A DNA stretch of 46,124 nucleotides from an uncultured Alphaproteobacteria bacterium (GTDB lineage Bacteria > Pseudomonadota > Alphaproteobacteria > RF32 > CAG-239). The translations under genes were made by a program, and so were the position numbers. The DNA lies in NCBI GenBank assembly GCA_949297665.1, contig CASFTO010000026.1:1-46124 (forward strand), written 5' to 3'. Below, in pieces: positions 8,746 to 16,517 of the stretch (position 1 is its first letter; each line of letters opens with the position of its first letter). The notes beneath the pieces were generated by a model, which made no database searches, was not told where the DNA came from, and saw only the letters and a program-made list of their open reading frames with translations.

Positions 8746-8778
8746 TCGCAGATTTCACCAATAAACGCAGAGGATACA

Positions 8779-9552
8779 ATGAATAAAAAACATTTAATCG
8801 TAAAAAAACTTGATATAAACAATTTGCCGGATGTCATGAAACTACAAGAAAAAATCATACAAGGTCTACATCCTGATGAGCAACATTTCATTTTACATAG
8901 GACCGAAGCCGATTACATAAAATCGCTCAATGGCAAAAGCTCTAATATATTAGGTGTTTTTGACGAAGACACTCTAATCGCTCAAACAGTATATTGCATG
9001 CCGCAAAATGATGAAATAAGAGATATGCCGGAGTTCAAACCGGAAATTGAAAACAAAGATTTAGTATTATATGAAGCAATTTTAGTAGATCCCGCGTACA
9101 GAGGGTCCAGTTTAATGAAAAAGATGTTGGAATACATAGAAAATCATGCCATAGATAACGGGCGGACCCATTCTATCATTCAAATCGCCGTAGACAATCC
9201 GGCAAGTTGGATAAACGCGTTACATCATGGTATGTCAATCACCAAAGTAGATACGGACCCAAACGACGGAGTCAAAGTTATTTATCTGGAAAAGAAAATC
9301 AATCACAAACCGGAAACTAAAAAACCGCTTCCGCAAACTTTTCAGAATTACAGCATGTATCTTGGTGATAACATTCATACCAAAATACCGACATTGTTTA
9401 ACAAAATGCAATATTTAATCCAAAAAGGCTATCACGGAGTGAGTTTGGATAAAGAAACAAAAAGTTTAATATGGGAAAAGAAATCAAACACAAGAACCAA
9501 CGTACTTGATTTCAATTTATTCTGGAACAGCAAGAAAGTCAGCTCTTTATAA
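8779..9552 (+). CDS. GNAT family N-acetyltransferase
   Basis: 257 residues. Residues about 95-120 hold EAILVDPAYRGSSLMKKMLE, the acetyl-CoA binding motif A (V-x-P-x-x-R-G-x-x-L), followed by SIIQIAVDNPASWINALHHG, typical of motif B. The last 90 residues are not part of the GNAT core and are not recognised. The acceptor is unknown. The ribosome site AGAGG lies within a segment that can pair with the 5' leader, so translation may be controlled by RNA folding. An intrinsic terminator overlaps its last codons. Confidence 0.8.
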   Translation: MNKKHLIVKKLDINNLPDVMKLQEKIIQGLHPDEQHFILHRTEADYIKSLNGKSSNILGVFDEDTLIAQTVYCMPQNDEIRDMPEFKPEIENKDLVLYEAILVDPAYRGSSLMKKMLEYIENHAIDNGRTHSIIQIAVDNPASWINALHHGMSITKVDTDPNDGVKVIYLEKKINHKPETKKPLPQTFQNYSMYLGDNIHTKIPTLFNKMQYLIQKGYHGVSLDKETKSLIWEKKSNTRTNVLDFNLFWNSKKVSSL

Positions 9553-9569
9553 TAAAGAGCTATTTTTTT
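9541..9569 (+). terminator. Terminator overlapping the end of the GNAT gene
   Basis: AGCTCTTTA / TAAAGAGCT stem with a TAA loop, then A and seven Ts. The left arm is the last coding bases of the acetyltransferase and the loop includes its stop codon; the T run reaches into the 3' end of the convergent AstE-like gene. Confidence 0.8.
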
Positions 9570-10411
9570 GCCCGTCCCAAATAATACCATTCCGTATTCA
9601 CCGGCGCTTGAAGATTCGGCAACAAGATAAATCCATCATACGGTGCATACAGACTATCACCATCATTATAACGAGCAATTTCTTCACCTTGCGATACAAA
9701 ATCGAGATGTTTATAATCACGACAAAGTTGCCCCTCTTTTACTTTCAGAATATAACTATCCATCTGAATATGCTTTTTAGGATGAACGGACGGATGAGGC
9801 ATATCAATCATCTCAAACGTCACCAAAGTATTAATAATCGCCTGATAAGCCAACAGAACAGCTTCTGGAGCTTTATGATAACCACATTCAAGCGTCGTTG
9901 CCGTATGACCATACATATGGGCACAATGCTCCGTAGAAAAATCTTGAATAGCATCTTGCTTACTATAAATATCGGGCCATCCCTCCAAAACAAAATCAAC
10001 TGGCAGAGCATCTATCAATTTTTGATTATACACATCAGGATAATCACAAAAAGCAAAAGGCACATCTCCGACACAATGTGTTGAGTGCAAATCCAAGGTA
10101 ACACGATGACTTTGAATAAGCGGACAAATTTCATTAGCCAATTTTTGCTCATATGTCTGCGGATTGTCGTGCATAACCATAACTCTATTCAAGTTTTCAT
10201 CAATAGAGCGAACATCTTTTTGATATGCTTCTGGATTACAAATCGGAACAAGCGTCAACTTTCCCTTCATCAATTTAATCATACCGCGATTTAATTTTTC
10301 GATTAATTTATAACAAGCATTTGTGCCGGCGGTTTCGTTTCCATGTACGGCGGCCAAAACTAACAAATCAAATCCGTCTTGACCGGAATCAAATTCATAT
10401 TTGGCAATCAT
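9560..10411 (-). CDS. Succinylglutamate desuccinylase/aspartoacylase-type zinc hydrolase (M14 superfamily)
   Basis: 283 residues. HGNETAGTNA (about 20-29) supplies zinc ligands His and Glu, NLNRVM (about 74) a substrate-binding Asn-Arg, and DLHSTH (about 107) the third zinc ligand, as in AstE/AspA. The C-terminal part has a beta barrel-like segment ending near PVNTEWYYLG. The family removes acyl groups from amino acids; the true substrate is unclear, and no arginine-succinyltransferase operon is nearby. Its ATG overlaps the stop of the upstream gene (ATGA), so the pair is coupled. Confidence 0.8.
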   Translation of the reverse strand: MIAKYEFDSGQDGFDLLVLAAVHGNETAGTNACYKLIEKLNRGMIKLMKGKLTLVPICNPEAYQKDVRSIDENLNRVMVMHDNPQTYEQKLANEICPLIQSHRVTLDLHSTHCVGDVPFAFCDYPDVYNQKLIDALPVDFVLEGWPDIYSKQDAIQDFSTEHCAHMYGHTATTLECGYHKAPEAVLLAYQAIINTLVTFEMIDMPHPSVHPKKHIQMDSYILKVKEGQLCRDYKHLDFVSQGEEIARYNDGDSLYAPYDGFILLPNLQAPVNTEWYYLGRAKK

Positions 10412-10767
10412 GCAATTTTCTCCTCTCCCAAAACCTCTATAAATTTTTTATATCTTTCCGCAAATTTATTTTCGTATTTTCCTGCAATTTCAACCAAAGA
10501 TTTTTGCTCTTTAAAACGATTAATCAACACATCATCCGTTTTAACCGAAAGAATTTCAGAAGTTTCATCATAATCAAGATACAAGCGAATAAGCTGAGCG
10601 TGAAGATAATAGCCCATAATTTCGTCATAATAAACCTTCGGCAATTTAAAGCGGACGACAAGTTGAGTTGTTTCATTATTCAAGCACCGTGCCACCGTAG
10701 ATTGACGAATAAATTCCATAATTAAAATCGGAGAAAAGGGAACATCCGCATCTTCAGTATCAGCCAT
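10408..10767 (-). CDS. Conserved-looking hypothetical protein coupled to AstE-like hydrolase
   Basis: 119 residues, not recognised. Acidic N-terminus (MADTEDADVPF), mixed alpha/beta pattern, no membrane helix or signal peptide, Lys/Glu-rich C-terminus. AGGATG lies a few bases before the ATG. It overlaps the following hydrolase gene by four bases, which suggests a shared pathway or complex, though neither product reveals which. Confidence 0.65.
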   Translation of the reverse strand: MADTEDADVPFSPILIMEFIRQSTVARCLNNETTQLVVRFKLPKVYYDEIMGYYLHAQLIRLYLDYDETSEILSVKTDDVLINRFKEQKSLVEIAGKYENKFAERYKKFIEVLGEEKIA

Positions 10768-10891
10768 AGTATCATCCTAAAAAACATTATACCCAATAAG
10801 CGCATAATAATACACCCTCACCGGTTTACAAGCAAAAAAAGATAGCATTTTACATCTTTTGAGATACAATATCATCAACAAGGAGGAAAAC

Positions 10892-11221
10892 ATGACATTA
10901 AAATTAAAAGAAAACCCGACTTTGCAAGATTTTCAAAACTACATTCTACAAATGAAACAAGAGCGAGGATTCAATACCACTGATAAATTTTATGAATGTT
11001 GCCTATTAGCCGAAGAATGTGGTGAATTAATTTCAGCCATCCGCAAAAATAGCAAAAAAGGCTCTATCGGAAGTGGTTCGACCGCCGGCAACATTGCCGA
11101 GGAACTGGTAGACGTTTTTATCTACATATGCTCTTTAGCCAATATGCACAATATAGACCTAGAACAAGCCTTCAGAGATAAAGAAGAGAAAAACAAGCTT
11201 CGCACATGGAAAAGACTATAA
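10892..11221 (+). CDS. MazG-like nucleotide pyrophosphohydrolase
   Basis: 110 residues from the ATG at 10892, chosen because AGGAGG lies 7 bases upstream; a more upstream start at 10859 lacks a site. The all-alpha NTP-PPase fold is indicated by LAEECGELISAIRK (about 39-52, the E-x-x-E metal motif) and EELVDVFIYICSLA (about 70-83, the E-x-x-D motif). Such enzymes hydrolyse (d)NTPs to monophosphates and remove aberrant nucleotides. The helix order and the Mg-binding acidic residues are all present. Confidence 0.8.
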   Translation: MTLKLKENPTLQDFQNYILQMKQERGFNTTDKFYECCLLAEECGELISAIRKNSKKGSIGSGSTAGNIAEELVDVFIYICSLANMHNIDLEQAFRDKEEKNKLRTWKRL

Positions 11222-11228
11222 AATCCTT

Positions 11229-11840
11229 TTACCGAGAATTAGACATTGGATGCAATTTTCCATGTTGTTCAGCCGTAACCCATACAAGATTCGTAACACT
11301 ATTGTTATACGAATTATTGTCAATATGGTGTACACCCCACGCCCCTAAAGGTTTTTTAAGGAAATTTTCAGCAACTAACCGATGAATATCCCACTTACTA
11401 TTTTGTGTTTCTGCAAGAACATTTAAACAAACATAACACCTCGTTTCCCTATTTTCGGGAATAATAATCCTATCCTTCAGTTTTTGCTTATTTTTATCAA
11501 CTAGAAGTATTCCGTCATTATTTTTGAAAACTTCCTTTTCCTCTTCTTTAGAAAAAACGGCCACATATCCCAAATTGCTAACATAAATATAAGCAATTTT
11601 GTCACTCATACTGTCATAAACGCCGACACGTTCCCAAATCTTTTTAGAATACTTACTCTTAAAATAACCTGCTAATTTCCAAACTTCTCGAATTTGCATC
11701 CGCCCCATATATCCCATCTGTTGGATTTCACAGCCTTCTCGAACAGCATTTCCCCATTCTCTACAAGAAACATTTATTTCTTTGATTCCATTGTACAAAG
11801 TCAAAGGAGGTATAAATTCTTGCTTAATCACTGTATCCAT
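11229..11840 (-). CDS. Stand-alone HNH endonuclease (NUMOD4/HNH_3 type, phage or homing-like)
   Basis: 203 residues. The C-terminal HNH motif reads IHRLVAENF ... GVHHIDNNSYNNSVTNLVWVT (about 150-190): the HH pair, the Asn and the NL-x-W-V-T ending are typical of HNH_3 nucleases in phages and free-standing homing endonucleases. The N-terminal half resembles modules that carry copied host or phage sequence. GAGGAGGAAAAT gives a strong ribosome site. It sits 27 bp after trpS and 7 bp from the convergent mazG-like gene, so it looks inserted between housekeeping genes. Confidence 0.8.
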   Translation of the reverse strand: MDTVIKQEFIPPLTLYNGIKEINVSCREWGNAVREGCEIQQMGYMGRMQIREVWKLAGYFKSKYSKKIWERVGVYDSMSDKIAYIYVSNLGYVAVFSKEEEKEVFKNNDGILLVDKNKQKLKDRIIIPENRETRCYVCLNVLAETQNSKWDIHRLVAENFLKKPLGAWGVHHIDNNSYNNSVTNLVWVTAEQHGKLHPMSNSR

Positions 11841-11867
11841 ATTTTCCTCCTCGCAAAATTAAAGAAT

Positions 11868-12926
11868 TTATTTATTAAACAGACTATCTTTGAAGTAATT
11901 AATTCCCATTGCGGTTTTAACCTCACTTAAAGTCTGCGCAGCAACTTCTCTAGCTTTAATACTTCCCTGATGTAACATATCAAAAATCTGCGGTAAATCT
12001 TGAGCCAAGAGTTCTCTTTTCTCCCGAAGAGGCTTCAATTCTGTTTGCAAAATTTCATTCAAAAATTTCTTAACCACACCATCACCCAAACCACCGCGAC
12101 GATAGTGTTCTTTCATCTCGTCTAAATTCTGATAAACCGGTAAAAATTCCTTAAAATACTCATCTTTACAAAAAGCATCCAAATAAATAAATACGGGATT
12201 ATTCTCGGTATGTCCCGGATCTTCCACCCGAAGATGCGTCGGATCGGTAAACATACTCTGCACTTTTTTCTTAATATCATTAGAAGAATCAGAAAGATAT
12301 ATACAATTACCGATAGACTTGCTCATTTTAGCCGCACCATCTGTCCCCGGCAAACGTGAACATACAGAATTTTCCGGTAATACGGCAGTCGGTTCAATCA
12401 AAACAGGCTTATATTGCGAATTAAAAGAGCGTACAATCTCGCGTGTTTGCTCAATCATCGGCAATTGATCTTCGCCAACTGGTACAATATTTGCTTTAAA
12501 AGCTGTAATATCCGCAGCCTGACTGATTGGATATGTAAAGAACCCCGTAGGAATACTCTGTTTAAAGCCTCTTAATTGAATTTCATTTTTAACAGTCGGA
12601 TTTCTCTGTAATCTGGAAACTGTAACCAAATTCATATAATAGAAAGACAATTCACAAAGTTCAGGAATCTGAGATTGAATAAATATAGTGGACTTCTGAG
12701 GATCCAATCCGCAAGCCAAATAATCCAAAGCCACTTCAGAAATATTATTTCTGACCTTATTGATATTATCGGCATTATCAGTAAGAGCCTGCGCATCGGC
12801 AATCATAATATAGATACTATGATATTTACCGCTATTTTGCAATTCAACGCGACGTTTTAAAGATCCAACATAATGCCCCAAATGCAATTTACCGGTCGGG
12901 CGATCCCCTGTTAAAATAACATCCAT
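11868..12926 (-). CDS. trpS: Tryptophanyl-tRNA synthetase
   Basis: 352 residues, class I aminoacyl-tRNA synthetase. [12 protein letters not shown] (about 10-21) is the HIGH motif and KMSKSIGN (about 201) the KMSKS loop; [14 protein letters not shown] (about 151) is the tryptophan-binding helix typical of TrpRS. Length is usual (330-350). It charges tRNA-Trp. AAAGGA precedes the start, and a promoter (TTGACA-N17-TAGCGT) lies just upstream. Confidence 0.96.
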   Translation of the reverse strand: MDVILTGDRPTGKLHLGHYVGSLKRRVELQNSGKYHSIYIMIADAQALTDNADNINKVRNNISEVALDYLACGLDPQKSTIFIQSQIPELCELSFYYMNLVTVSRLQRNPTVKNEIQLRGFKQSIPTGFFTYPISQAADITAFKANIVPVGEDQLPMIEQTREIVRSFNSQYKPVLIEPTAVLPENSVCSRLPGTDGAAKMSKSIGNCIYLSDSSNDIKKKVQSMFTDPTHLRVEDPGHTENNPVFIYLDAFCKDEYFKEFLPVYQNLDEMKEHYRRGGLGDGVVKKFLNEILQTELKPLREKRELLAQDLPQIFDMLHQGSIKAREVAAQTLSEVKTAMGINYFKDSLFNK

Positions 12927-12951
12927 TTTAAAATCCTTTCATTTTGGCGCA

Positions 12952-12980
12952 ACGCTAGCACAGAGAAGCAACATTGTCAA
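12952..12980 (-). promoter_or_regulatory. Promoter of trpS
   Basis: On the minus strand: TTGACA at 12980-12975, 17-bp spacer, TAGCGT at 12957-12952, about 25 bp before the trpS ATG. Transcripts would have a very short leader, leaving no room for trp attenuation. Confidence 0.65.
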
Positions 12981-13088
12981 TACCGATAAACCTTTACACA
13001 GCCTTGATTTTTAACAAAATGCACCATTAATCTAAATTTAATACATACACATTTTCCGTTCCGATATAATGTAAATAAACTCATTAAA

Positions 13089-14027
13089 CTATTTCATAGA
13101 TGAGTTATAAGCATCAGCATCTTCAATTGCATGAACCATATTAACGACACACTCATTATAAGGAACAGAAATATGATGTTTTTCAGCCAATTTAACCACC
13201 GCGCCGTTAATCCAATCAATTTCCGTTTTAACACCTCTCTTGCGGTCTTGTGACATTGATGAATAGCCATTCAAATGCGTTTCAGACACATAATTCACAA
13301 ACTTCACCACTTCATCAACGTCAAAATTTTGCCCTTCCGCACGAGCAACCTCCACCGCTTCAGATAAAATCTTCCGAGCAAACACCCTCGCATACTGATT
13401 TTGCGAAACAAAACCAAGCGGTGTTAAAGTAATATAAGTAAATGAGTTAAGCGTTAAATTTACAAACAATTTCCGCCACAACAAATATCCGATATTCTCA
13501 GAAACAGCCACCTCAAAACCGGATTGTTCGAAAAGCCCCTTAACCTTTTGAAGATTATCTGCCGAAACTTTATCATTACCGATTGTTGTAATGCCACTGC
13601 CACTATGAAAAACATTTCCTTCGCTTAACCATACAGAATTATGGTTTGTTGTCCCCAAAATAAGTTTCTTTTCATCCACATATTTAGAAATAGCCTCAAA
13701 GTTCCCCAAACCATTTTGAAGAGTTAAAACTAAAGTATCTTTTCCAATAAGTTTTAAATTTTGTTGCAAAGCATTTTCTGTTTGCAAAGTTTTGACCAAT
13801 ATAACAACCACATCAACCGATTGTTCATAAGTACCGGTAACACACGCGCTCACATGTTCATTAAAACGCTCAACCGAACCATCTTCCTCTTTAACACTCA
13901 AACCATTTTTATTAATAATATCTGCCTCTTTCTGGGCATACGTTAATAAAACAACATCATGTTTTTTACTAAACTTTGCACCAAACAAACAGCCCAACGC
14001 ACCGGAACCTATAACTGCAATTTTCAT
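13089..14027 (-). CDS. panE: 2-dehydropantoate 2-reductase
   Basis: 312 residues. The NADPH loop GSGALGCLFG (7-16), VKTLQTENAL with Lys in the first domain, LQNGLGN (about 103) and the ApbA C-terminal domain with WRKLFVNLTLN (about 184, catalytic Lys and Asn) and the SSMSQD stretch (about 256) identify PanE. It reduces ketopantoate to pantoate in CoA synthesis. This is the same pathway as coaD at 7355, though not the same operon. CAGGGGTG precedes the start. Confidence 0.88.
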   Translation of the reverse strand: MKIAVIGSGALGCLFGAKFSKKHDVVLLTYAQKEADIINKNGLSVKEEDGSVERFNEHVSACVTGTYEQSVDVVVILVKTLQTENALQQNLKLIGKDTLVLTLQNGLGNFEAISKYVDEKKLILGTTNHNSVWLSEGNVFHSGSGITTIGNDKVSADNLQKVKGLFEQSGFEVAVSENIGYLLWRKLFVNLTLNSFTYITLTPLGFVSQNQYARVFARKILSEAVEVARAEGQNFDVDEVVKFVNYVSETHLNGYSSMSQDRKRGVKTEIDWINGAVVKLAEKHHISVPYNECVVNMVHAIEDADAYNSSMK

Positions 14028-14217
14028 TTCAACACCCCTGCATTAATCCTTTCATACAAAATATGGTAATTAAAAATCCACCTACGTCAAGAATTTTCAC
14101 AAGAAATATATAAATATTTCGCACAACAACACTTATTTTTATTGATTTTGCAAAAAAAATATCCTATAAAAAAATTCTAAAATTAACAATTATGTCCAAC
14201 AATTAAATTTAACTATT

Positions 14218-14511
14218 ATGGAACAGTGGCAAAACATAATCTGCATCTATTTCGGCATAGCAATACTTCTATGCATTTACACACTCATCAAGTATAGCAA
14301 ATTGCAGAAAACATGTAAAAAGAACCAGGACTTCTCGCCCTTAAAAAAAGTATTTTTTCAATTTATTCTATTATTCCTCCTGATATTAGCAGCCTTAGTA
14401 CTGCATCTCAGTTATTTAATGGGATCCATCACATCTTCGTGGCCCATCTTAGTTGTTTTAGGGTTAATGATAACCAGCATTTTAACAATAAGAACCACCA
14501 AGAAACAGTAA
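14218..14511 (+). CDS. Small two-to-three-helix membrane protein
   Basis: 97 residues, not recognised. Three hydrophobic stretches (about 8-25, 46-66, 72-90) separated by a basic loop, and a basic C-terminus; no Cys or acidic pair that would suggest a catalytic role. Ribosome site is weak (AT-only leader). Followed by a strong terminator. Accepted as coding because of its amphipathic organisation and clean terminator spacing. Confidence 0.5.
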   Translation: MEQWQNIICIYFGIAILLCIYTLIKYSKLQKTCKKNQDFSPLKKVFFQFILLFLLILAALVLHLSYLMGSITSSWPILVVLGLMITSILTIRTTKKQ

Positions 14512-14522
14512 ATACCAATACA

Positions 14523-14556
14523 AAAAAGCTCAACCTCAAAAGAGATTGAGCTTTTT
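14523..14556 (+). terminator. Rho-independent terminator
   Basis: AAAAAGCTCAA / TTGAGCTTTTT stem with a small inner CTC/GAG extension. It lies between two convergent genes and can work in both directions (A run on the left, T run on the right). Confidence 0.85.
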
Positions 14557-14574
14557 GCTTCTTATATGTTAATC

Positions 14575-14760
14575 TTACGATTTTTCCACCATATCGTAGG
14601 CTGTATAAATCGCCGACAATCCGACGACAATATAAACTATCTTTTCTAACATTGGCGCAAAACCTAAAAGCATATTAACTAAATTAAAATCAGCAATTCC
14701 AATCAATCCCCAGTTAATACCCCCGACTATTGTTAAAATAAGCGCTATTTTACCTAACAT
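14575..14760 (-). CDS. DUF378 family membrane protein
   Basis: 61 residues. GGINWGLIGIADFNLVNMLL (14-33) and KIVYIVVGLSAIYTAYD (about 40-56) match the two-helix DUF378 (YuzA-like) pattern. Function of the family is unknown. TTAGGAGAGG lies upstream of the ATG. Length is normal for the family. Confidence 0.85.
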   Translation of the reverse strand: MLGKIALILTIVGGINWGLIGIADFNLVNMLLGFAPMLEKIVYIVVGLSAIYTAYDMVEKS

Positions 14761-14858
14761 ATTACCTCTCCTAAAATATCATAACATGCTTTATGTATTG
14801 GCGATAAAGAAATTTTCAAGATACGTCTTTTGAGTTTTATAAAAAAACATTCATTTTC

Positions 14859-14970
14859 TTTGAAACAGTGGCATTAGCAATATTTGCTTTTACCATATTT
14901 TTTATTTGTATACCCAATATTACAAAATCACAAAAACAGAAGCCTTAAAACAGCTTCTGTTTTTTTTATA
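14859..14970. repeat. Repeat module A, copy 1 (truncated small-membrane-protein tail plus terminator)
   Basis: About 112 bp nearly identical to 17564-17674. It can be read in frame as a tail ETVALAIFAFTIFFICIPN ... KQKP-stop, but no start codon lies upstream in that frame (a stop occurs about 27 codons before), so this copy is a remnant. Its end forms a good terminator (ACAGAAGC 14936-14943 / GCTTCTGT 14953-14960, T8). Apart from this the gene-free stretch 14761-15124 shows only AT-rich sequence. Confidence 0.75.
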
Positions 14971-15124
14971 GAAATTTACAGACTATCGCTTGAATGAGTA
15001 ATACTTAGCCTATAATCTATAGACAAAAAAATCTTGTTTTTTTTAATTTATGTTTTATACTAAATTTAGACAAATAATATTATTAACTTAAATCCTACTG
15101 AAAAGGCAGTAGTTATATTTGTGT

Positions 15125-15712
15125 ATGAATAATATAGAAAAAAAAGTAAAACAATTTCAAAAGGACCATTTTACTTCCTTTAGAGAACTTTCTCCTGTTA
15201 TGAAACAACACTATCTGGCACTTGGCAGAATGCTGGTCGAAAAGGAGGAAATGCCGGTAGAACAGCTTATTCAACTAGCACACCGCATTAAACCTTTAAT
15301 GCGCCCCAAAGAGGGGAGTTCATTAAAAGAAGGACTATATTGGACTAAGCCTGTGCCACTCACTCAAAGTTTCTACTTCAATTTCGAGGATGACTCGATT
15401 CTCAAAAAAGCAGACGGAGAAATCCTCCCCGTTGAATCAATAGAAAAAGTATGTGAGTTTGTGTGTTTCCATCGTTACGGCGGATATTATGGTTGTTTAC
15501 GTCCTGGCTTGGATGAGATAATACAGCAATTCCCAGCATATCTATTAGCGGATGAACAAGCTGAATATGCCGTAGAATTGGTTTTCCCATCGTTAAACTT
15601 ATATGACGTTTATGATAGTGTTCTTGATAGACATGTTTCAACTGCAGTCGTCTACCGTCTAAAAAATGGACTACCACCTGAAGTTAAAGAACAAGAAGTC
15701 ATCTACAAGTAA
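15125..15712 (+). CDS. Hypothetical protein
   Basis: 195 residues from the ATG at 15125; a TTG two codons earlier is also in frame. Soluble, no signal peptide, rich in aromatic residues; central part has two Cys in CEFVCFHRYGGYYGC. I do not recognise the family. It is followed by a long terminator and lies inside a patch where flanking modules A and B are duplicated near tRNA-Glu, so it may be an acquired gene. Confidence 0.6.
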   Translation: MNNIEKKVKQFQKDHFTSFRELSPVMKQHYLALGRMLVEKEEMPVEQLIQLAHRIKPLMRPKEGSSLKEGLYWTKPVPLTQSFYFNFEDDSILKKADGEILPVESIEKVCEFVCFHRYGGYYGCLRPGLDEIIQQFPAYLLADEQAEYAVELVFPSLNLYDVYDSVLDRHVSTAVVYRLKNGLPPEVKEQEVIYK

Positions 15713-15727
15713 CACTTAGTGTTTCTT

Positions 15728-15770
15728 AAAAAAGTTCCTCAAAAGTATCATCTTTTGAAGAACTTTTTTT
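15728..15770 (+). terminator. Rho-independent terminator after the 195-residue gene
   Basis: Long stem AAAAAAGTTC-c-TCAAAAG / CTTTTGA-a-GAACTTTTTTT with a six-base loop and terminal T run, 15 bp after the stop codon. Confidence 0.85.
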
Positions 15771-15850
15771 ATAAAAAAAATTCGGACAAATTGAAAAAAT
15801 GACTATTTTTGAAAATGAAACATCCGAACTTACTGAAAGCCTTGGAAACA

Positions 15851-15892
15851 AAAGAAACAGCAGCCATTTTCATGACTGCCGTTTGAATTGGT
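15851..15892. repeat. Repeat module B, copy 1 (tRNA-Glu 3' flank and terminator)
   Basis: Positions 15859-15892 match 17705-17738 with one mismatch. In copy 2 this sequence is the last four bases of tRNA-Glu (ACCA) and its terminator; here the same hairpin (minus strand: GCAGTCAT-GAAA-ATGGCTGC) follows a different upstream sequence. Identity begins at the ACCA end. Confidence 0.75.
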
Positions 15893-16012
15893 ATCTTGCT
15901 TCGTAAGACTCACCTGACAGCTTGCCAACAGTGCTTCGGGCACTTGACTAGTAACACCGCACTCGAAAAGCTATCGCATTCCTTGGTGCTTAACAAATCG
16001 GCGAATCACCAC
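15890..16012 (-). ncRNA. Unexplained GC-richer structured block, candidate non-coding RNA
   Basis: About 120 bp, visibly richer in G and C than the surrounding intergenic DNA, with no long open frame. It contains AGTGC-TTCGG-GCACT, TCTT-GCTTCGT-AAGA flanked by GGT/ACC, and a GGTG/CACC pairing. On the minus strand it would end in a GAAA-loop terminator copied from tRNA-Glu. It is not a tRNA (no T-loop GTTCGAA), not RNase P and not tmRNA as far as I can tell. Strand is inferred only from the terminator. Confidence 0.4.
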
Positions 16013-16013
16013 T

Positions 16014-16039
16014 AAAAAAAGCGCCTTAATGGCGCTTTT
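16014..16039 (-). terminator. Terminator of the repeat-containing membrane protein gene
   Basis: Minus-strand stem AGCGCC-ATTAA-GGCGCT followed by a T run, 12 bp after the stop of the gene at 16052-16429. Confidence 0.85.
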
Positions 16040-16051
16040 CTAAGAACTACA

Positions 16052-16429
16052 TCAATTACTCCAATAATATTGCATTTTCCAGGTTTGCCTCCTATCATAT
16101 TCTTTTTTTATTATATACATATCTAGTTCTATGTTGTATTTATCTTTTTTAGATAAATTTTCTTTAGATAACTCTTTCTTTAATTCTTCATAACGCGTGC
16201 TAAGTTTTTCCGACGACATTTTGGAAATCTCATACATTGATATTGGTATATATTTCTCTGAAGAAGCCGCGACCAAATACAAAACAATGACTCCCCAAAC
16301 AATAAATACAAGGAATATTGCTATTGGTATATATTTCTCTGAAGAACAAGCTACCAAAAACAATACAATGCATCCCAAAAAAATAAATACAAAGAATAAG
16401 GCACTAATAATTTTAAGTATTTTAATCAT
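16052..16429 (-). CDS. Small membrane protein with a 27-residue tandem repeat
   Basis: 125 residues from the ATG at 16429; a longer frame upstream overlaps the methyltransferase gene and has poor coding character. Residues 10-36 and 37-63 are tandem copies, each a hydrophobic helix followed by SSEKYIPI. A charged Lys/Glu-rich helix (about 70-110) follows. Ribosome site is weak. Family not recognised. The first copy ends in LVAC, so lipid modification cannot be ruled out, but repetition of the helix argues for two membrane spans. Confidence 0.55.
   Translation of the reverse strand: MIKILKIISALFFVFIFLGCIVLFLVACSSEKYIPIAIFLVFIVWGVIVLYLVAASSEKYIPISMYEISKMSSEKLSTRYEELKKELSKENLSKKDKYNIELDMYIIKKEYDRRQTWKMQYYWSN
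16242..16403 (-). repeat. In-frame tandem duplication, 2 x 81 bp
   Basis: Unit 1 is 16242-16322 and unit 2 is 16323-16403, each beginning ATTGGTATATATTTCTCTGA on the plus strand. The period of 81 bp keeps the frame and duplicates 27 residues. The copies have diverged more at the helix than at the SSEKYIPI part. Confidence 0.85.
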
Positions 16430-16517
16430 AATTGTAAAATTTAATTTAACAAAAAAATAAAAAAAATCTGGAAACGTATAATAGAGATAAAGAATATTGT
16501 CAATAGAAAATTGGCCT

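Noticed and set aside
14761..15124. Intact second copy of the 55-residue module A protein
   Set aside because: No start codon lies in frame between the upstream stop and the shared part; only the tail and terminator remain.
15890..16012. Extra tRNA or tmRNA half
   Set aside because: It ends in ACCA before a terminator, but no GTTCGAA T-loop and no matching 7-bp acceptor stem could be drawn.
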